DNA of 64,000 bases from Halopenitus malekzadehii (GCF_900108505.1 NZ_FNWU01000001.1:434001-498000); one strand, 5' to 3'. Shown: positions 16,929-24,096, counted from the stretch's first letter. Made by a program: numbers and translations. The notes: generated by a model not told the origin, from the letters alone.

Positions 16929-18158
16929 ATGAGCACGCAGGTACTCGATAGCCTCTCAGAGGACACGGTCCGACGCATCGCCGAGGAACGCGACGAGCCC
17001 GACTGGCTCCTCGAAACGCGACTGGACGCGTTCGACGAGCTCGACGAGCTCGATCTGCCGGACGTTATCCAGACGCCCGGCCGCCGCTGGACGAACCTCG
17101 AGGGGCTCGACTTCGAGTCGCTCGTCGACCCGCTCAACCAGGCCGACGTCACCGAGCGCGACGGCGAGGACGACGTCGTCGTCCTTCCCTTCACGGAGGC
17201 GTTCGCGGAGTACGGGGACGTCATCGAGGCGAACTTCGGCTCCGTCCTGGATCCCCAGGAGAACTACCTCACCGCGCTCTCGGTCGCGCTCTTTACGACC
17301 GGAACGTTCGTCTACGTCCCCGCCGGCGTCGACGCCGAGGACGTGACGATCCGCGCGGAGATGAACTCCCGGTCGCTGTTCAGCCAGACGCTCGTCGTCA
17401 CCGAGGAGTCCTCGTCGGTTACGATCCTCGAGGGGATCGAATCCGGCGCGGACGCGGCGGCGGACGTGAGTCCGGCCAATGCCGACCGGTACTTCTCAAA
17501 CCTCGTCGAGGTCGCTGCCGGGGAGAACTCCTACGTCCAGTACGGGTCGCTGCAGAACCTCGCGGAGGACACCTACACCTACACGCTCAAGCGTGGGTCG
17601 ACGGATACGTACGCGACGATCAACTGGATCGAGGGGAACCTCGGATCCGCGCTCACCCGGTCGGACGTCGAGACGGAACTCGACGGCGACGGCTCGGAGA
17701 CCCAGATCGTCGGCGCCTTCTTCGGTCACGACGACCAGCACCTCGATCTCAACGCGCGCGTCTGGCACAACGCCGAGAACACGACCGCCGACCTCGTCAC
17801 GCGCGGCGTGCTCGACGAGGAGGCCCGGTCGGTCTACGAGGGCGTCCAGGACGTCGGTCGTGACGCCTGGAACACTTCCTCCTACCAGCGGGAGAACACG
17901 CTGATGCTCTCCGACGACGCCGAGGCGGACGCGTCGCCGAAGCTCATCATCCACAACCACGACACCGAGGCGTCCCACTCGGCGACCGTGGGACAGGTGG
18001 ACGCCGAGGAGCTGTTCTATATGAAGAGCCGCTCGATCGACCCCGAGACCGCGCGGAACATGCTCGTCGAGGGCTTCTTCGTGCCGGTTCTCGAGGAGAT
18101 CCGCGTTGACGAGTTCCGCGACGATCTCGAGGAGCTCGTGCAGGCACGGCTGGAGTAG
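16929..18158 (+). CDS. sufD: Fe-S cluster assembly protein SufD
   Basis: The 409-aa paralogue of SufB starts 1 bp after the sufB stop. The beta-helix core includes TGTFVYVPAGVDAEDVTIRAEMN and VWHNAENTTADLVTRGVLD. The C-terminal part has NHDTEASHSATVGQVDAEELFYMKSRS-like sequence, where His and Glu residues contribute to the SufB-SufD interface. It completes the SufBCD complex. Confidence 0.94.
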   Translation: MSTQVLDSLSEDTVRRIAEERDEPDWLLETRLDAFDELDELDLPDVIQTPGRRWTNLEGLDFESLVDPLNQADVTERDGEDDVVVLPFTEAFAEYGDVIEANFGSVLDPQENYLTALSVALFTTGTFVYVPAGVDAEDVTIRAEMNSRSLFSQTLVVTEESSSVTILEGIESGADAAADVSPANADRYFSNLVEVAAGENSYVQYGSLQNLAEDTYTYTLKRGSTDTYATINWIEGNLGSALTRSDVETELDGDGSETQIVGAFFGHDDQHLDLNARVWHNAENTTADLVTRGVLDEEARSVYEGVQDVGRDAWNTSSYQRENTLMLSDDAEADASPKLIIHNHDTEASHSATVGQVDAEELFYMKSRSIDPETARNMLVEGFFVPVLEEIRVDEFRDDLEELVQARLE

Positions 18159-18283
18159 CCGCGGCTCGACCCGGCCTGCGTTACGGTATCGGACCGGGTA
18201 GCTCCGGCCCGAGGGGAACTCCTTAAGTCGATCACTGCCTGAGAACCGTGTATGCGACCGGTATCGCCGATCGGGGGTGTTCG

Positions 18284-18769
18284 ATGAGCGTCGGAAACCG
18301 GATCACCTCCGACGACCAACTCGCGCGCCTCCTACAGATCGGGATCGTCCTTGAGGAAGTCGTCGAGGCGCGCGCGTACCACCACTACTCCAGCCTGGAC
18401 GCCGAGCTCGACGCGGCGGTCGAGGACCTGCTGGAACACGCCGCCGAGGAGTCGGCCGACCATCGTCGGCGGCTCGAGGACCTCATCGAGGACCTCGACG
18501 TCGAGAGCGTTCCCTTCGACGAGATCGAGGGGCTCGTGGAGGCCCGATACGGGCGGACCCAGCCCGACGACTTCGACGGCGTGCTCTACGACGCCCTGTG
18601 TAACGAGGAGACGGCCTACAAGTTCTACGACGACCTCATCGAGGCGATCGAGGCCTCGGACGCCGAATTCTCGGTCAACCGCGAGGAGTTGATCGCGACG
18701 CTGTCGGCGATCCGCGAGGAGGAGGCCGAGGGCGTCGAGGAGGTCACGGCGATCATGGAGAAACGATGA
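18284..18769 (+). CDS. Ferritin-like / rubrerythrin-type helical protein
   Basis: The 161-aa all-helical protein has ferritin-like carboxylate patterns: LEEVVEARAYHHY, EHAAEESADHRRRLEDL and LCNEETAYKFYDDLIEAIE. The Glu and His residues could bind a di-iron centre. It follows sufD and precedes a DtxR regulator, so a role in iron handling or cluster protection is likely (inference). An in-frame GTG at 18248 is also possible: a TATA-like CTTAAG at 18222-18227 sits about 25 bp before it. I preferred the ATG because MSVGNRITSD looks like a natural N-terminus. Confidence 0.78.
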   Translation: MSVGNRITSDDQLARLLQIGIVLEEVVEARAYHHYSSLDAELDAAVEDLLEHAAEESADHRRRLEDLIEDLDVESVPFDEIEGLVEARYGRTQPDDFDGVLYDALCNEETAYKFYDDLIEAIEASDAEFSVNREELIATLSAIREEEAEGVEEVTAIMEKR

Positions 18770-18827
18770 GGCAGCCGAGAACCCACAGCGACGACCGACC
18801 GACCGGGACGACCCAGGAGGGTCAGCC

Positions 18828-19259
18828 GTGAACACCGCCGACCAGTATCTCAAGACGATCTATCTGATCCAGAACCAGGAGGACGGGCCAGCCTCGACGG
18901 GATCGATCGCCGACGCGCTCGACGTCAGTCCCGCCAGCGCCAACGAGATGATCGGCAAGCTCGAGGGGCGTGGCCTGGCCGACCACGAGAAGTACAAGGG
19001 CGTCACGCTCTCCGAGGAGGGGATCGTCCGCGCCCGGGACGCGCTCCAGACCTACTGCATCATCGAGCGCTTCCTCGCGAACGTGCTCGGCGTCGAGGAG
19101 TTCCGCGCCGAGGCGCGCCAGCTGGAGGCCGTGATCGACGACACCGTCGCCGACCGCCTCGACACGATCATCGATCGGGAGCCGGAGTGTCCCGACTGCT
19201 TCGACGCCGAGGCCGACGCCTGCGCCTGTCTGGAGGCGGCCTTCGAGGGCGCGGACTGA
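18828..19259 (+). CDS. DtxR/SirR family metal-dependent transcriptional regulator
   Basis: The 143-aa protein begins (GTG) MNTADQYLKTIYLI, the classic start of DtxR/MntR/SirR proteins. It has a winged helix (TGSIADALDVSPASANEMIGKLEGRGL, KGVTLSEEG) and then the dimerisation/metal domain (CIIERFLANVLG, EEFRAEARQLEAVIDD). The C-terminal tail has several Cys and acidic residues (CPDCFD, CACLEAAF) instead of an SH3-like domain. A Shine-Dalgarno-like GGAGG lies about 8 nt before the GTG. The position behind sufCBD and a ferritin-like gene suggests iron-responsive control of this cluster. Confidence 0.9.
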   Translation: MNTADQYLKTIYLIQNQEDGPASTGSIADALDVSPASANEMIGKLEGRGLADHEKYKGVTLSEEGIVRARDALQTYCIIERFLANVLGVEEFRAEARQLEAVIDDTVADRLDTIIDREPECPDCFDAEADACACLEAAFEGAD

Positions 19260-19282
19260 TGGGGAAATTTTTCTTGTTTTAG
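19260..19282 (+). terminator. T-rich stretch after the DtxR gene
   Basis: The sequence just after the stop codon contains ATTTTTCTTGTTTTAG, a T-rich tract of the kind that ends archaeal transcripts. It also marks a drop in GC content that continues to about 20700. Confidence 0.4.
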
Positions 19283-19576
19283 GAAAACGTAGTTGGTGAA
19301 TCACATCATCAATTTCGGGAAGGAGACACAAAATACCGCGGAGATTGGTGGCGTGTCCGGCGTACAGCGCTTTCTCGGGACGATCATAAATGGCAGAATT
19401 GTGTCATTAATACGGAAGAGATCGGGCGGGAACCTGATGTTCACCATCTCAAACCGGTCCGGGAGTTTGAGGACCCCCAGGATACCCATACACTTTCGAA
19501 CGCGGTAACACTATGTCGCTTATGTCATCGGCTGGCGGAAGCGGGAACGATTGAAATCACAAGTCCGAAACAGTAA
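19283..19576 (+). pseudogene. 5'-truncated, degenerate HNH endonuclease gene
   Basis: A 97-codon frame with no start codon, closed upstream by TAG at 19280, ends at TAA 19574-19576. It reads YRGDWWRVRRTALSRDD, then DVHHLKPVREFEDPQD and NAVTLCRLCHRLAEAG. This is the arrangement of haloarchaeal HNH nucleases, with the HH of the active site and the downstream CxxCH. The first zinc CxxC expected after RDD has become WQNC, so one metal ligand is lost. The lack of a start codon and this loss point to a broken gene. It sits directly before tRNA-Gln and is probably debris from a mobile element. Confidence 0.75.
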
Positions 19577-19610
19577 GTCTATTTGTCGTCGATGGTTTGT
19601 GTGTAATTGA

Positions 19611-19713
19611 AGTCCCGTGGTGTAGCTGGCCAATCATATGGGCCTTTGGACGCTTACTGTTCAACAGGGGCGAGAGACAGCCCATGACGGCGGTTCGAAT
19701 CCGCCCGGGACTA
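19611..19713 (+). tRNA. tRNA-Gln (anticodon TTG) with an intron
   Basis: Acceptor AGTCCCG (19611-19617) pairs with CGGGACT (19706-19712), followed by discriminator A. Other arms are D-arm GTGT/TCAT, anticodon stem TGGGC/GCCCA, anticodon TTG at 19646-19648, and T-arm GGCGG-TTCGAAT-CCGCC. About 29 nt (19650-19678, boundaries within about 2 nt) interrupt the anticodon loop after position 37. An internal CGCT/GGCG pairing could form the central helix of a bulge-helix-bulge splice site. An intron in tRNA-Gln(UUG) is known in Haloferax. No CCA is encoded. Its 3' end is copied twice more downstream, so it is a likely integration site. Confidence 0.9.
19650..19678 (+). other. tRNA-Gln intron
   Basis: An insertion of about 29 nt lies between canonical tRNA positions 37 and 38. 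Without it the anticodon loop is CTTTGGA and the stem TGGGC/GCCCA closes perfectly. It would be removed by the archaeal splicing endonuclease. Confidence 0.8.
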
Positions 19714-19714
19714 T
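19691..19714 (+). repeat. attL-like direct repeat: 3' end of tRNA-Gln (copy 1)
   Basis: This 24-bp stretch covers the T-arm and 3' acceptor strand of tRNA-Gln. It recurs without mismatch at 20885-20908, in the same orientation. Duplication of a tRNA 3' end is the normal trace of tyrosine-integrase insertion into a tRNA gene. Confidence 0.8.
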
Positions 19715-19715
19715 C

Positions 19716-19743
19716 CTGCGGCGAACGGTATCGTGAGCCGCAG
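19716..19743. terminator. Hairpin directly after tRNA-Gln
   Basis: CTGCGGC at 19716-19722 pairs perfectly with GCCGCAG at 19737-19743 across a 14-nt loop. It starts 3 nt after the tRNA and may act in transcription termination or 3' processing. Confidence 0.4.
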
Positions 19744-19749
19744 ATATTA

Positions 19750-19803
19750 GCGGATTCGAACCGCGAGGACTCGCGTTCGCTCGTCCTCTGGATTCGAATC
19801 CGC
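19750..19803. repeat. Long inverted repeat built from two opposed tRNA T-arm copies
   Basis: GCGGATTCGAA (19750-19760) and TTCGAATCCGC (19793-19803) are perfect complements. Inside them GAGGAC (19765-19770) pairs with GTCCTC (19783-19788). The outer arms resemble the T-arm of tRNA-Gln, and the right arm is part of the degenerate att copy at 19790-19812. It also lies just past the stop codon of the convergent PIN gene, where it could act as a terminator. Confidence 0.6.
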
Positions 19804-19812
19804 TCGGGACTA
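19790..19812 (+). repeat. Degenerate copy of the tRNA-Gln 3' end (copy 2)
   Basis: Over 22 bp (19791-19812) it differs from the true tRNA 3' end (19692-19713) at two positions (A for G and T for C). Its last three bases, CTA, form the TAG stop codon of the PIN-domain gene on the other strand. Confidence 0.7.
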
Positions 19813-20352
19813 CACCAAATCGTCGTCGGAGGCGTCGTCGCTAGCTTGTCGGAGGGTTCGGGTCGCTTGCGCGACGTAGGTGTTAGTGTCCCAGCTCCGC
19901 GCATCACTCATCTCCGAGACCAGCGCTTGAGCGTCATTCGACGAGAGAAACTCGTTTCGGACGAGTATGGTTACGAGCGTCGGCGTCGTCACGAGGCGGG
20001 TATCCGCAAGGGACGCGTGTATAAGAGCGAGGCGATTGAATTCGTCGCAGAGAAACTGCGTCGCGCCGAGGTCGTTAGCGAGAGAAACCGCTGCGTTCTC
20101 GCCGTCATCGAGCGGGAAATCCGCATCGAGAGCTGCAGTCCGGACACGGAACGTGGTTCGGCGATCGAGAACCGCCCGTGCAGCGGTTCCCGACTGATCA
20201 TCGTATGATGCGGTTTCCTCCAACTCCGCGAGCACTCGATCGGGGACGATGACTCGATGTGCATCGAGAATGATATCAAGCGGGTTCCGCTCGTGGGTGG
20301 CGACGGTGCCAAGCGTCACGAGAGCGGACGTATCCGCGACGAGAAGCACCAT
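19810..20352 (-). CDS. PIN-domain toxin (VapC-like ribonuclease)
   Basis: The 180-aa protein begins MVLLVADTSALVTLG, the PIN-domain opening with the first catalytic Asp. Further acidic residues follow at the expected places (ELEE near residue 42, DDGENAAVSLANDLGA near 85 and CDEFNRLA near 103). PIN toxins of toxin-antitoxin pairs cut RNA. The start codon follows the antitoxin stop with no gap, the usual antitoxin-then-toxin order. The stop codon lies inside the degenerate att copy at 19790-19812, so the present C-terminus may have been set by an integration or deletion event. Confidence 0.82.
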   Translation of the reverse strand: MVLLVADTSALVTLGTVATHERNPLDIILDAHRVIVPDRVLAELEETASYDDQSGTAARAVLDRRTTFRVRTAALDADFPLDDGENAAVSLANDLGATQFLCDEFNRLALIHASLADTRLVTTPTLVTILVRNEFLSSNDAQALVSEMSDARSWDTNTYVAQATRTLRQASDDASDDDLV

Positions 20353-20670
20353 CTATGAGTCTGCCAGCTCCTCCGCGGCTTCTTCGAGAAACTCCTCACG
20401 AAGTTGTCCTTTTAAAACACGAAAGTTCGCAGCCTCCTCGTGACCGACGAGTTCCGTTAATTGCTCGAACGTAATATCATCCTCGTAGTATGCGCCGGCG
20501 ATCTCCTGTTTGATATCGTCATCGTGAGATGCTTCTCGGAGGTATTCACGGAGTGCGTCGGTAAGGATGTCCGTACGGTCCGTCTCGAGGACGGTCGCGA
20601 GTGCGTCCGCTCGGTCGATCAAACCTCGCGGCGCGCGGAACTGCACGCGTTTCTTGCTCTCCGAGCTCAT
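20353..20670 (-). CDS. Ribbon-helix-helix-type antitoxin
   Basis: The 105-aa protein begins MSSESKKRVQFRAPRGLIDRADALA: a short basic beta-strand region (KKRVQFRAP) and then helices, as in RHH DNA-binding antitoxins. The C-terminal half (FEQLTELVGHEEAANF, LREEFLEEAAEELADS) is acidic and helical and probably wraps the PIN toxin. An earlier in-frame start near 20811 would add a basic, unrelated stretch and cross the promoter, so I chose the ATG at 20668-20670. It is the first gene of the pair and probably represses it. Confidence 0.8.
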   Translation of the reverse strand: MSSESKKRVQFRAPRGLIDRADALATVLETDRTDILTDALREYLREASHDDDIKQEIAGAYYEDDITFEQLTELVGHEEAANFRVLKGQLREEFLEEAAEELADS

Positions 20671-20741
20671 ATGTGTACAATGTGAGTGCAGTTGGGTAAC
20701 TCTTTCTACAGGCGGAACAGGCCGAGTGCCTCGGGGTCGGA

Positions 20742-20760
20742 CGGAAATCAAAGATTTCCG
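20742..20760. promoter_or_regulatory. Perfect inverted repeat upstream of the antitoxin gene
   Basis: CGGAAATC-AAA-GATTTCCG has 8-bp perfect arms with a 3-nt spacer, inside the tRNA-bounded island and about 70 bp upstream of the antitoxin start. It could be an operator or a transcript hairpin. The remaining bases from 20671 to 20984 hold no convincing gene. Confidence 0.4.
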
Positions 20761-20884
20761 TAATGACGAGAGATGGAGTCTCTCGAACCACTTGACCCCG
20801 AGCCGGTTCACCGACTGGATCCAGCACTGGGATGGTGACGACGTCGCCTCGCACGCTGCTTTATAAGGGAAAAGACCTCCTACT

Positions 20885-20908
20885 CGGTTCGAATCCGCCC
20901 GGGACTAT
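20885..20908 (+). repeat. attR-like direct repeat of the tRNA-Gln 3' end (copy 3, exact)
   Basis: This copy is identical over 24 bp to 19691-19714, in the same orientation, and is not part of any tRNA: the upstream half needed for a cloverleaf is missing. It marks the right border of the island. Confidence 0.8.
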
Positions 20909-20986
20909 TCACTCCACGCCGGGTCCGCGATCGGTGACTCCGGAACGTCGAGCCGAACGAGCCCACCTCCGAACCCCGATCCCGCC

Positions 20987-22987
20987 TCAGTCGCCCTGGA
21001 CGGTCCGCTGGATGTCCTCGACGACCTCGGGATTTCGCAGGGTGCTCGTGTTGCCGAGCTCCTCGTCGTTCGCGATGTTCTCGAGGAGGCGGCGCATGAT
21101 CTTCCCGGAGCGCGTCTTGGGGAGTTCGGGCGTGAAGATCACCTGCTCGGGCTTGGCGATCGGGCCGATCGCCTCGTTGACGCCGTCGATGATCCGCTGG
21201 CGAAGGTCGTCGGTCTCCGCATAGCCCTCCTCGGTGATGACGTACGCGTAGACGGCCTCGCCCTTGATCTCGTGGTTGCCGCCGACCACGGCGGCCTCGG
21301 CGACGCCCTCGACGCCGACGATCGCCGACTCGATCTCCATCGTCCCGAGGCGGTGGCCGGAGACGTTGATCACGTCGTCGACGCGACCGAGAACGGTGAT
21401 GTAGCCGTCGTCGTCGATCTTCGCGCCGTCCTCGGGGAAGTAGACCCAGTCGTCGGGGTCGTCGCTGTCGACGTCGGAGTACTCCGCCCAGTATTCCTCG
21501 ATGTAGCGTTCGTCGTTGTTGTAGAGGGTTCGCAACATTCCCGGCCAGGGCTTTTGAACGGTGAGGTAGCCAGCCTCGCCGGCGCCGATCTCCTCGCCGG
21601 CGGTGTCGACGATCCGGACGTCGAGTCCCGGCAGCGGCGGGCCGGCCGACCCGGGCTTCATGTCTCCGATCCCGGGCAGCGTGGTGATCATCATCCCGCC
21701 CGTCTCGGTTTGCCACCAGGTGTCGACGATCGGACAGTCCTCGCCGCCGATGTGTTTGTAGTACCACTTCCACGCGCGCGGGTTGATCGGCTCGCCGACG
21801 GTCCCGAGCAGCCGAAGGCTCGAGAGGTCGTGCTCGGCCGGGTACTCCTCGCCCCACTTCATGAACGCCCGGATCGCGGTCGGGGCGGTGTACAGCTGGG
21901 TCGCCTCGTACTCCTCGACGATCTCCCAGAGTCGATCCCGGTCGGGCTGGTCGGGGGCACCCTCGTACATCATCGTCGTCGTTCCGAGCGCGAGGGGTCC
22001 ATAGACGATGTAGGAGTGGCCCGTGATCCAGCCGATGTCGGCCGAACAGAAGTAGGTGTCCTCCGGTTTGACGTCGAGGACGGATTGGGAGGTCCAGCTC
22101 GCCCACGCGAGGTAGCCGCCGGTCGTGTGCTTGACCCCCTTCGGCTTGCCGGTCGTTCCGGAGGTGTACATCAGGAACAGCATGTCCTCGGCGTCGCGGC
22201 TGACGGGCTCGACGGTGGCGCCCTCGTGGCCCGCAAGCAGGTCGTCGTAGGTCCGCTGGTCGGGCCCGAGGTCGTGGTCGACGCCGTCGCCGTTGGCCGC
22301 GAGCCGTTCGACGACCACGGTTTCGGTGTCGTGTTCGACCCCGTCGAGTCCCTCGGTGGCCTTCTCGAGGTGGTCGAGGGCGTCACCGCGCCGGTAGTAG
22401 CCGTCACAGGTGACCAGGTATTCGGAGTCGGCCGCGTTCATCCGGGTCGCGAGCGCGTCCGCGGAGAACCCCGCGAAGACGACGCTGTGTGGGGCGCCGA
22501 TCCGGGCGCAGGCCAACATCACGATCGGCAACTCGGGGATCATCGGCATATACAGCGTGACGACATCGTCCTCGCCGACGCCCAGATCCCGGAGTGCTGC
22601 GGCGGCCTCGTTGACCTCGCGATGGAGTTCCTCGTAGGTGTAGGTTCGGTTCGCCTCGTCGACCGGTTCGCCGACCCATTCGATGGCGGCCTCGTCGCCG
22701 CGCTCCGCGAGGTGACGGTCGATGCAATTGGCCGACGCGTTCAGTTTTCCGCCCGTGAACCACTCGTAGAAGGGTGGGTTGTCGTCGTCGAGTACCCGAT
22801 CGTAGGAGTCCTCCCACTCGAGGAGGTCGGCCGCGGCCGCCCAACAGTCGGGCCAGTTCTCCTCGAACTCCTCGTAGATCGCCGGATCGGTCACGTTGGC
22901 CTGGTCGGTGAACGACGCCGGCGGTTCGAAGACGTCCTGTTCGGCGAGTCGCGCTTCCAGTTCGGGTCCCTCGTCCGAGTCTGACAT
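20987..22987 (-). CDS. acs: Acetyl-CoA synthetase (AMP-forming)
   Basis: The 666-aa enzyme activates acetate to acetyl-CoA through acetyl-AMP. It has the adenylate-forming P-loop YTSGTTGKPKG, the NIDRH-type motif NCIDRHL near residue 82, TWWQTETGG, DEGYLxRD-type region DGYITVLGRVDDVINVSGHRLGT (A8 hinge) and the C-terminal PKTRSGKIMRR with the catalytic, acetylatable Lys. Length matches the family. A TATA box lies at 23014-23019. The gene stop is about 80 bp from the right border of the tRNA-Gln island. Confidence 0.96.
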   Translation of the reverse strand: MSDSDEGPELEARLAEQDVFEPPASFTDQANVTDPAIYEEFEENWPDCWAAAADLLEWEDSYDRVLDDDNPPFYEWFTGGKLNASANCIDRHLAERGDEAAIEWVGEPVDEANRTYTYEELHREVNEAAAALRDLGVGEDDVVTLYMPMIPELPIVMLACARIGAPHSVVFAGFSADALATRMNAADSEYLVTCDGYYRRGDALDHLEKATEGLDGVEHDTETVVVERLAANGDGVDHDLGPDQRTYDDLLAGHEGATVEPVSRDAEDMLFLMYTSGTTGKPKGVKHTTGGYLAWASWTSQSVLDVKPEDTYFCSADIGWITGHSYIVYGPLALGTTTMMYEGAPDQPDRDRLWEIVEEYEATQLYTAPTAIRAFMKWGEEYPAEHDLSSLRLLGTVGEPINPRAWKWYYKHIGGEDCPIVDTWWQTETGGMMITTLPGIGDMKPGSAGPPLPGLDVRIVDTAGEEIGAGEAGYLTVQKPWPGMLRTLYNNDERYIEEYWAEYSDVDSDDPDDWVYFPEDGAKIDDDGYITVLGRVDDVINVSGHRLGTMEIESAIVGVEGVAEAAVVGGNHEIKGEAVYAYVITEEGYAETDDLRQRIIDGVNEAIGPIAKPEQVIFTPELPKTRSGKIMRRLLENIANDEELGNTSTLRNPEVVEDIQRTVQGD

Positions 22988-23013
22988 ACATGTCGATGAT
23001 TCGCATCGTCCGC

Positions 23014-23019
23014 TATAAA
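23014..23019 (-). promoter_or_regulatory. TATA box for acs
   Basis: TATAAA on the + strand (TTTATA on the coding strand) lies 27-32 bp upstream of the acs ATG at 22985-22987. Confidence 0.5.
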
Positions 23020-23110
23020 CGTGTGGTACTCTCGCTCGTGATGCGCACTCACATATACGAAAATCGTTTATATTCGGTCCGCGAACGCTACCGATCGACG
23101 TGGAAGCTCG

Positions 23111-23758
23111 CTACCCGAAGTTCTCGATCTTCGCGCCGTCGGTACTCGATCCGATCGCTTCGAGTGCGTCCTCGACGTCCTCGATGAAGGAGGCGAAGCC
23201 GTACACGAATACCTGTTCCTCCGGATCGTCGGTGACGACGTCGTCAACCGCGTCGGCGAGGTCGGTGGTCCCGTCCTCGAGCAGCCGCACCGTTGCGCCG
23301 CGGTCCGCAAGCGTTTCGAGCCGCGCGCGATGCGCGAGCTCCTCGTCCCGGTACACGATCGCCGCCTCGTTCCCGTCAGCGAGCGCGCGCTCGCCGATCC
23401 CGACGGCGGGGCCGATGCCGGGTCCGCCGGCGATCACCACGACTCGCGGTTCGCCCTCGTAGTGATCGCTGCCGTATGGGCCGCTCATCTCGATCTCGTC
23501 GCCGGGTTCGAGCGCGGCGAGGTATGCCGAGAACGGGCCCCCCTCCTCGTGGTCGATCTCGATCGTCGTCTCGAAGGTTTCGTCGGTGTTCGGCGAGGAG
23601 AGCGTATAGAACCGTGAGTACTCCTCGTCGTCGACGGTTCCGGTGAGTTTGATGAACTGCCCGGGTTCCGCCGAGAACCCGTCCGGCGTCTCGAGTTCGA
23701 GGGCGATCGTGTCCGTACCGACGTCGTCGATCGACGCGATGACTACGTGTGCGTCCAT
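23111..23758 (-). CDS. Ferredoxin reductase-like FAD/NAD(P)-binding protein
   Basis: The 216-aa protein is a minimal FNR-type flavoprotein. An FAD-binding barrel with SRFYTLSSP (the RxYS-type motif) comes first, then a NAD(P)-binding half with VVIAGGPGIGPAVGIGERAL and a terminal VYGFASFIEDVEDALEAIG. No iron-sulfur domain is attached, so it must work with a separate ferredoxin or other acceptor. An in-frame GTG at 23780-23782 would add 8 residues; I chose the ATG (MDAHVVIASI) because it begins right before the first strand. Confidence 0.85.
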   Translation of the reverse strand: MDAHVVIASIDDVGTDTIALELETPDGFSAEPGQFIKLTGTVDDEEYSRFYTLSSPNTDETFETTIEIDHEEGGPFSAYLAALEPGDEIEMSGPYGSDHYEGEPRVVVIAGGPGIGPAVGIGERALADGNEAAIVYRDEELAHRARLETLADRGATVRLLEDGTTDLADAVDDVVTDDPEEQVFVYGFASFIEDVEDALEAIGSSTDGAKIENFG

Positions 23759-23944
23759 ACGTCCGGTTGTGGGTTGAGACACAAACCAGTTCCCGTCCCG
23801 GCCGAGGCTGCGGACATCGATGACGGATCGATCGCGGACGCATTCGGACGGTCAGCGAGCACGACCCACCGGCACGCTTGCCGGACCAAACTGGTTCGAC
23901 GATCGTCGAATACGGTGCGGTCCGGAACTCGTCGATCCGCCACG

Positions 23945-23958
23945 AAACGTTGACGTTT
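23945..23958. promoter_or_regulatory. Inverted repeat next to a TATA-like element, upstream of korA
   Basis: AAACGT-TG-ACGTTT is a perfect inverted repeat directly followed by GGATATAATGG. It lies in the AT-rich 340-bp gap between the flavoprotein gene and korA, about 140 bp before the korA start. A second, weaker TATA-like TTTTGATT sits at 24064-24071, the right distance for a leaderless korA mRNA. No gene is seen in this gap. Confidence 0.4.
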
Positions 23959-24096
23959 GGATATAATGGACTCGAATATGGAGAAATAAAACAACACTAG
24001 TGCCCATATGTCGACGTTACTGACCAAACGTGAAATGTGGCGGTAGGACGCCTTTCAGAAGTCTTTTGATTGGTGCAACAGAAGAACCGGAATAGT

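Larger units (their letters stand above)
19714..20908. mobile_element. tRNA-Gln-bounded mini-island carrying a toxin-antitoxin pair
   Basis: The segment between the tRNA-Gln 3' end and its exact 24-bp repeat at 20885-20908 is about 1.2 kb. It contains only two intact genes, an RHH antitoxin and a PIN toxin, plus repeats and hairpins. GC content is visibly lower than in the flanks. No integrase gene is present. I read it as a decayed integrated element that kept its addiction module, or a small element mobilised in trans. Confidence 0.65.

Noticed and set aside
19740-19813. A second tRNA gene after tRNA-Gln, suggested by GATTCGAATCCGCTCGGGACTA.
   Set aside because: There is a T-arm and 3' acceptor strand, but no D-arm, anticodon arm or 5' acceptor partner. 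It is a partial copy.
20774-20840. A 21-codon frame (MESLEPLDPEPVHRL...) near the right att copy, vaguely like the N-terminus of haloarchaeal tyrosine integrases.
   Set aside because: The likeness is limited to a few residues (LEPLDP) and the frame stops after 21 codons. No other integrase motif (R..HxxR..Y) is found in any frame up to the att site.
20855-20908. A TATA-like TTTATAAG at about 20861 reading toward the right att copy, as a promoter of a lost gene.
   Set aside because: No start codon or coding frame follows before the convergent acs gene; chance is a sufficient explanation.
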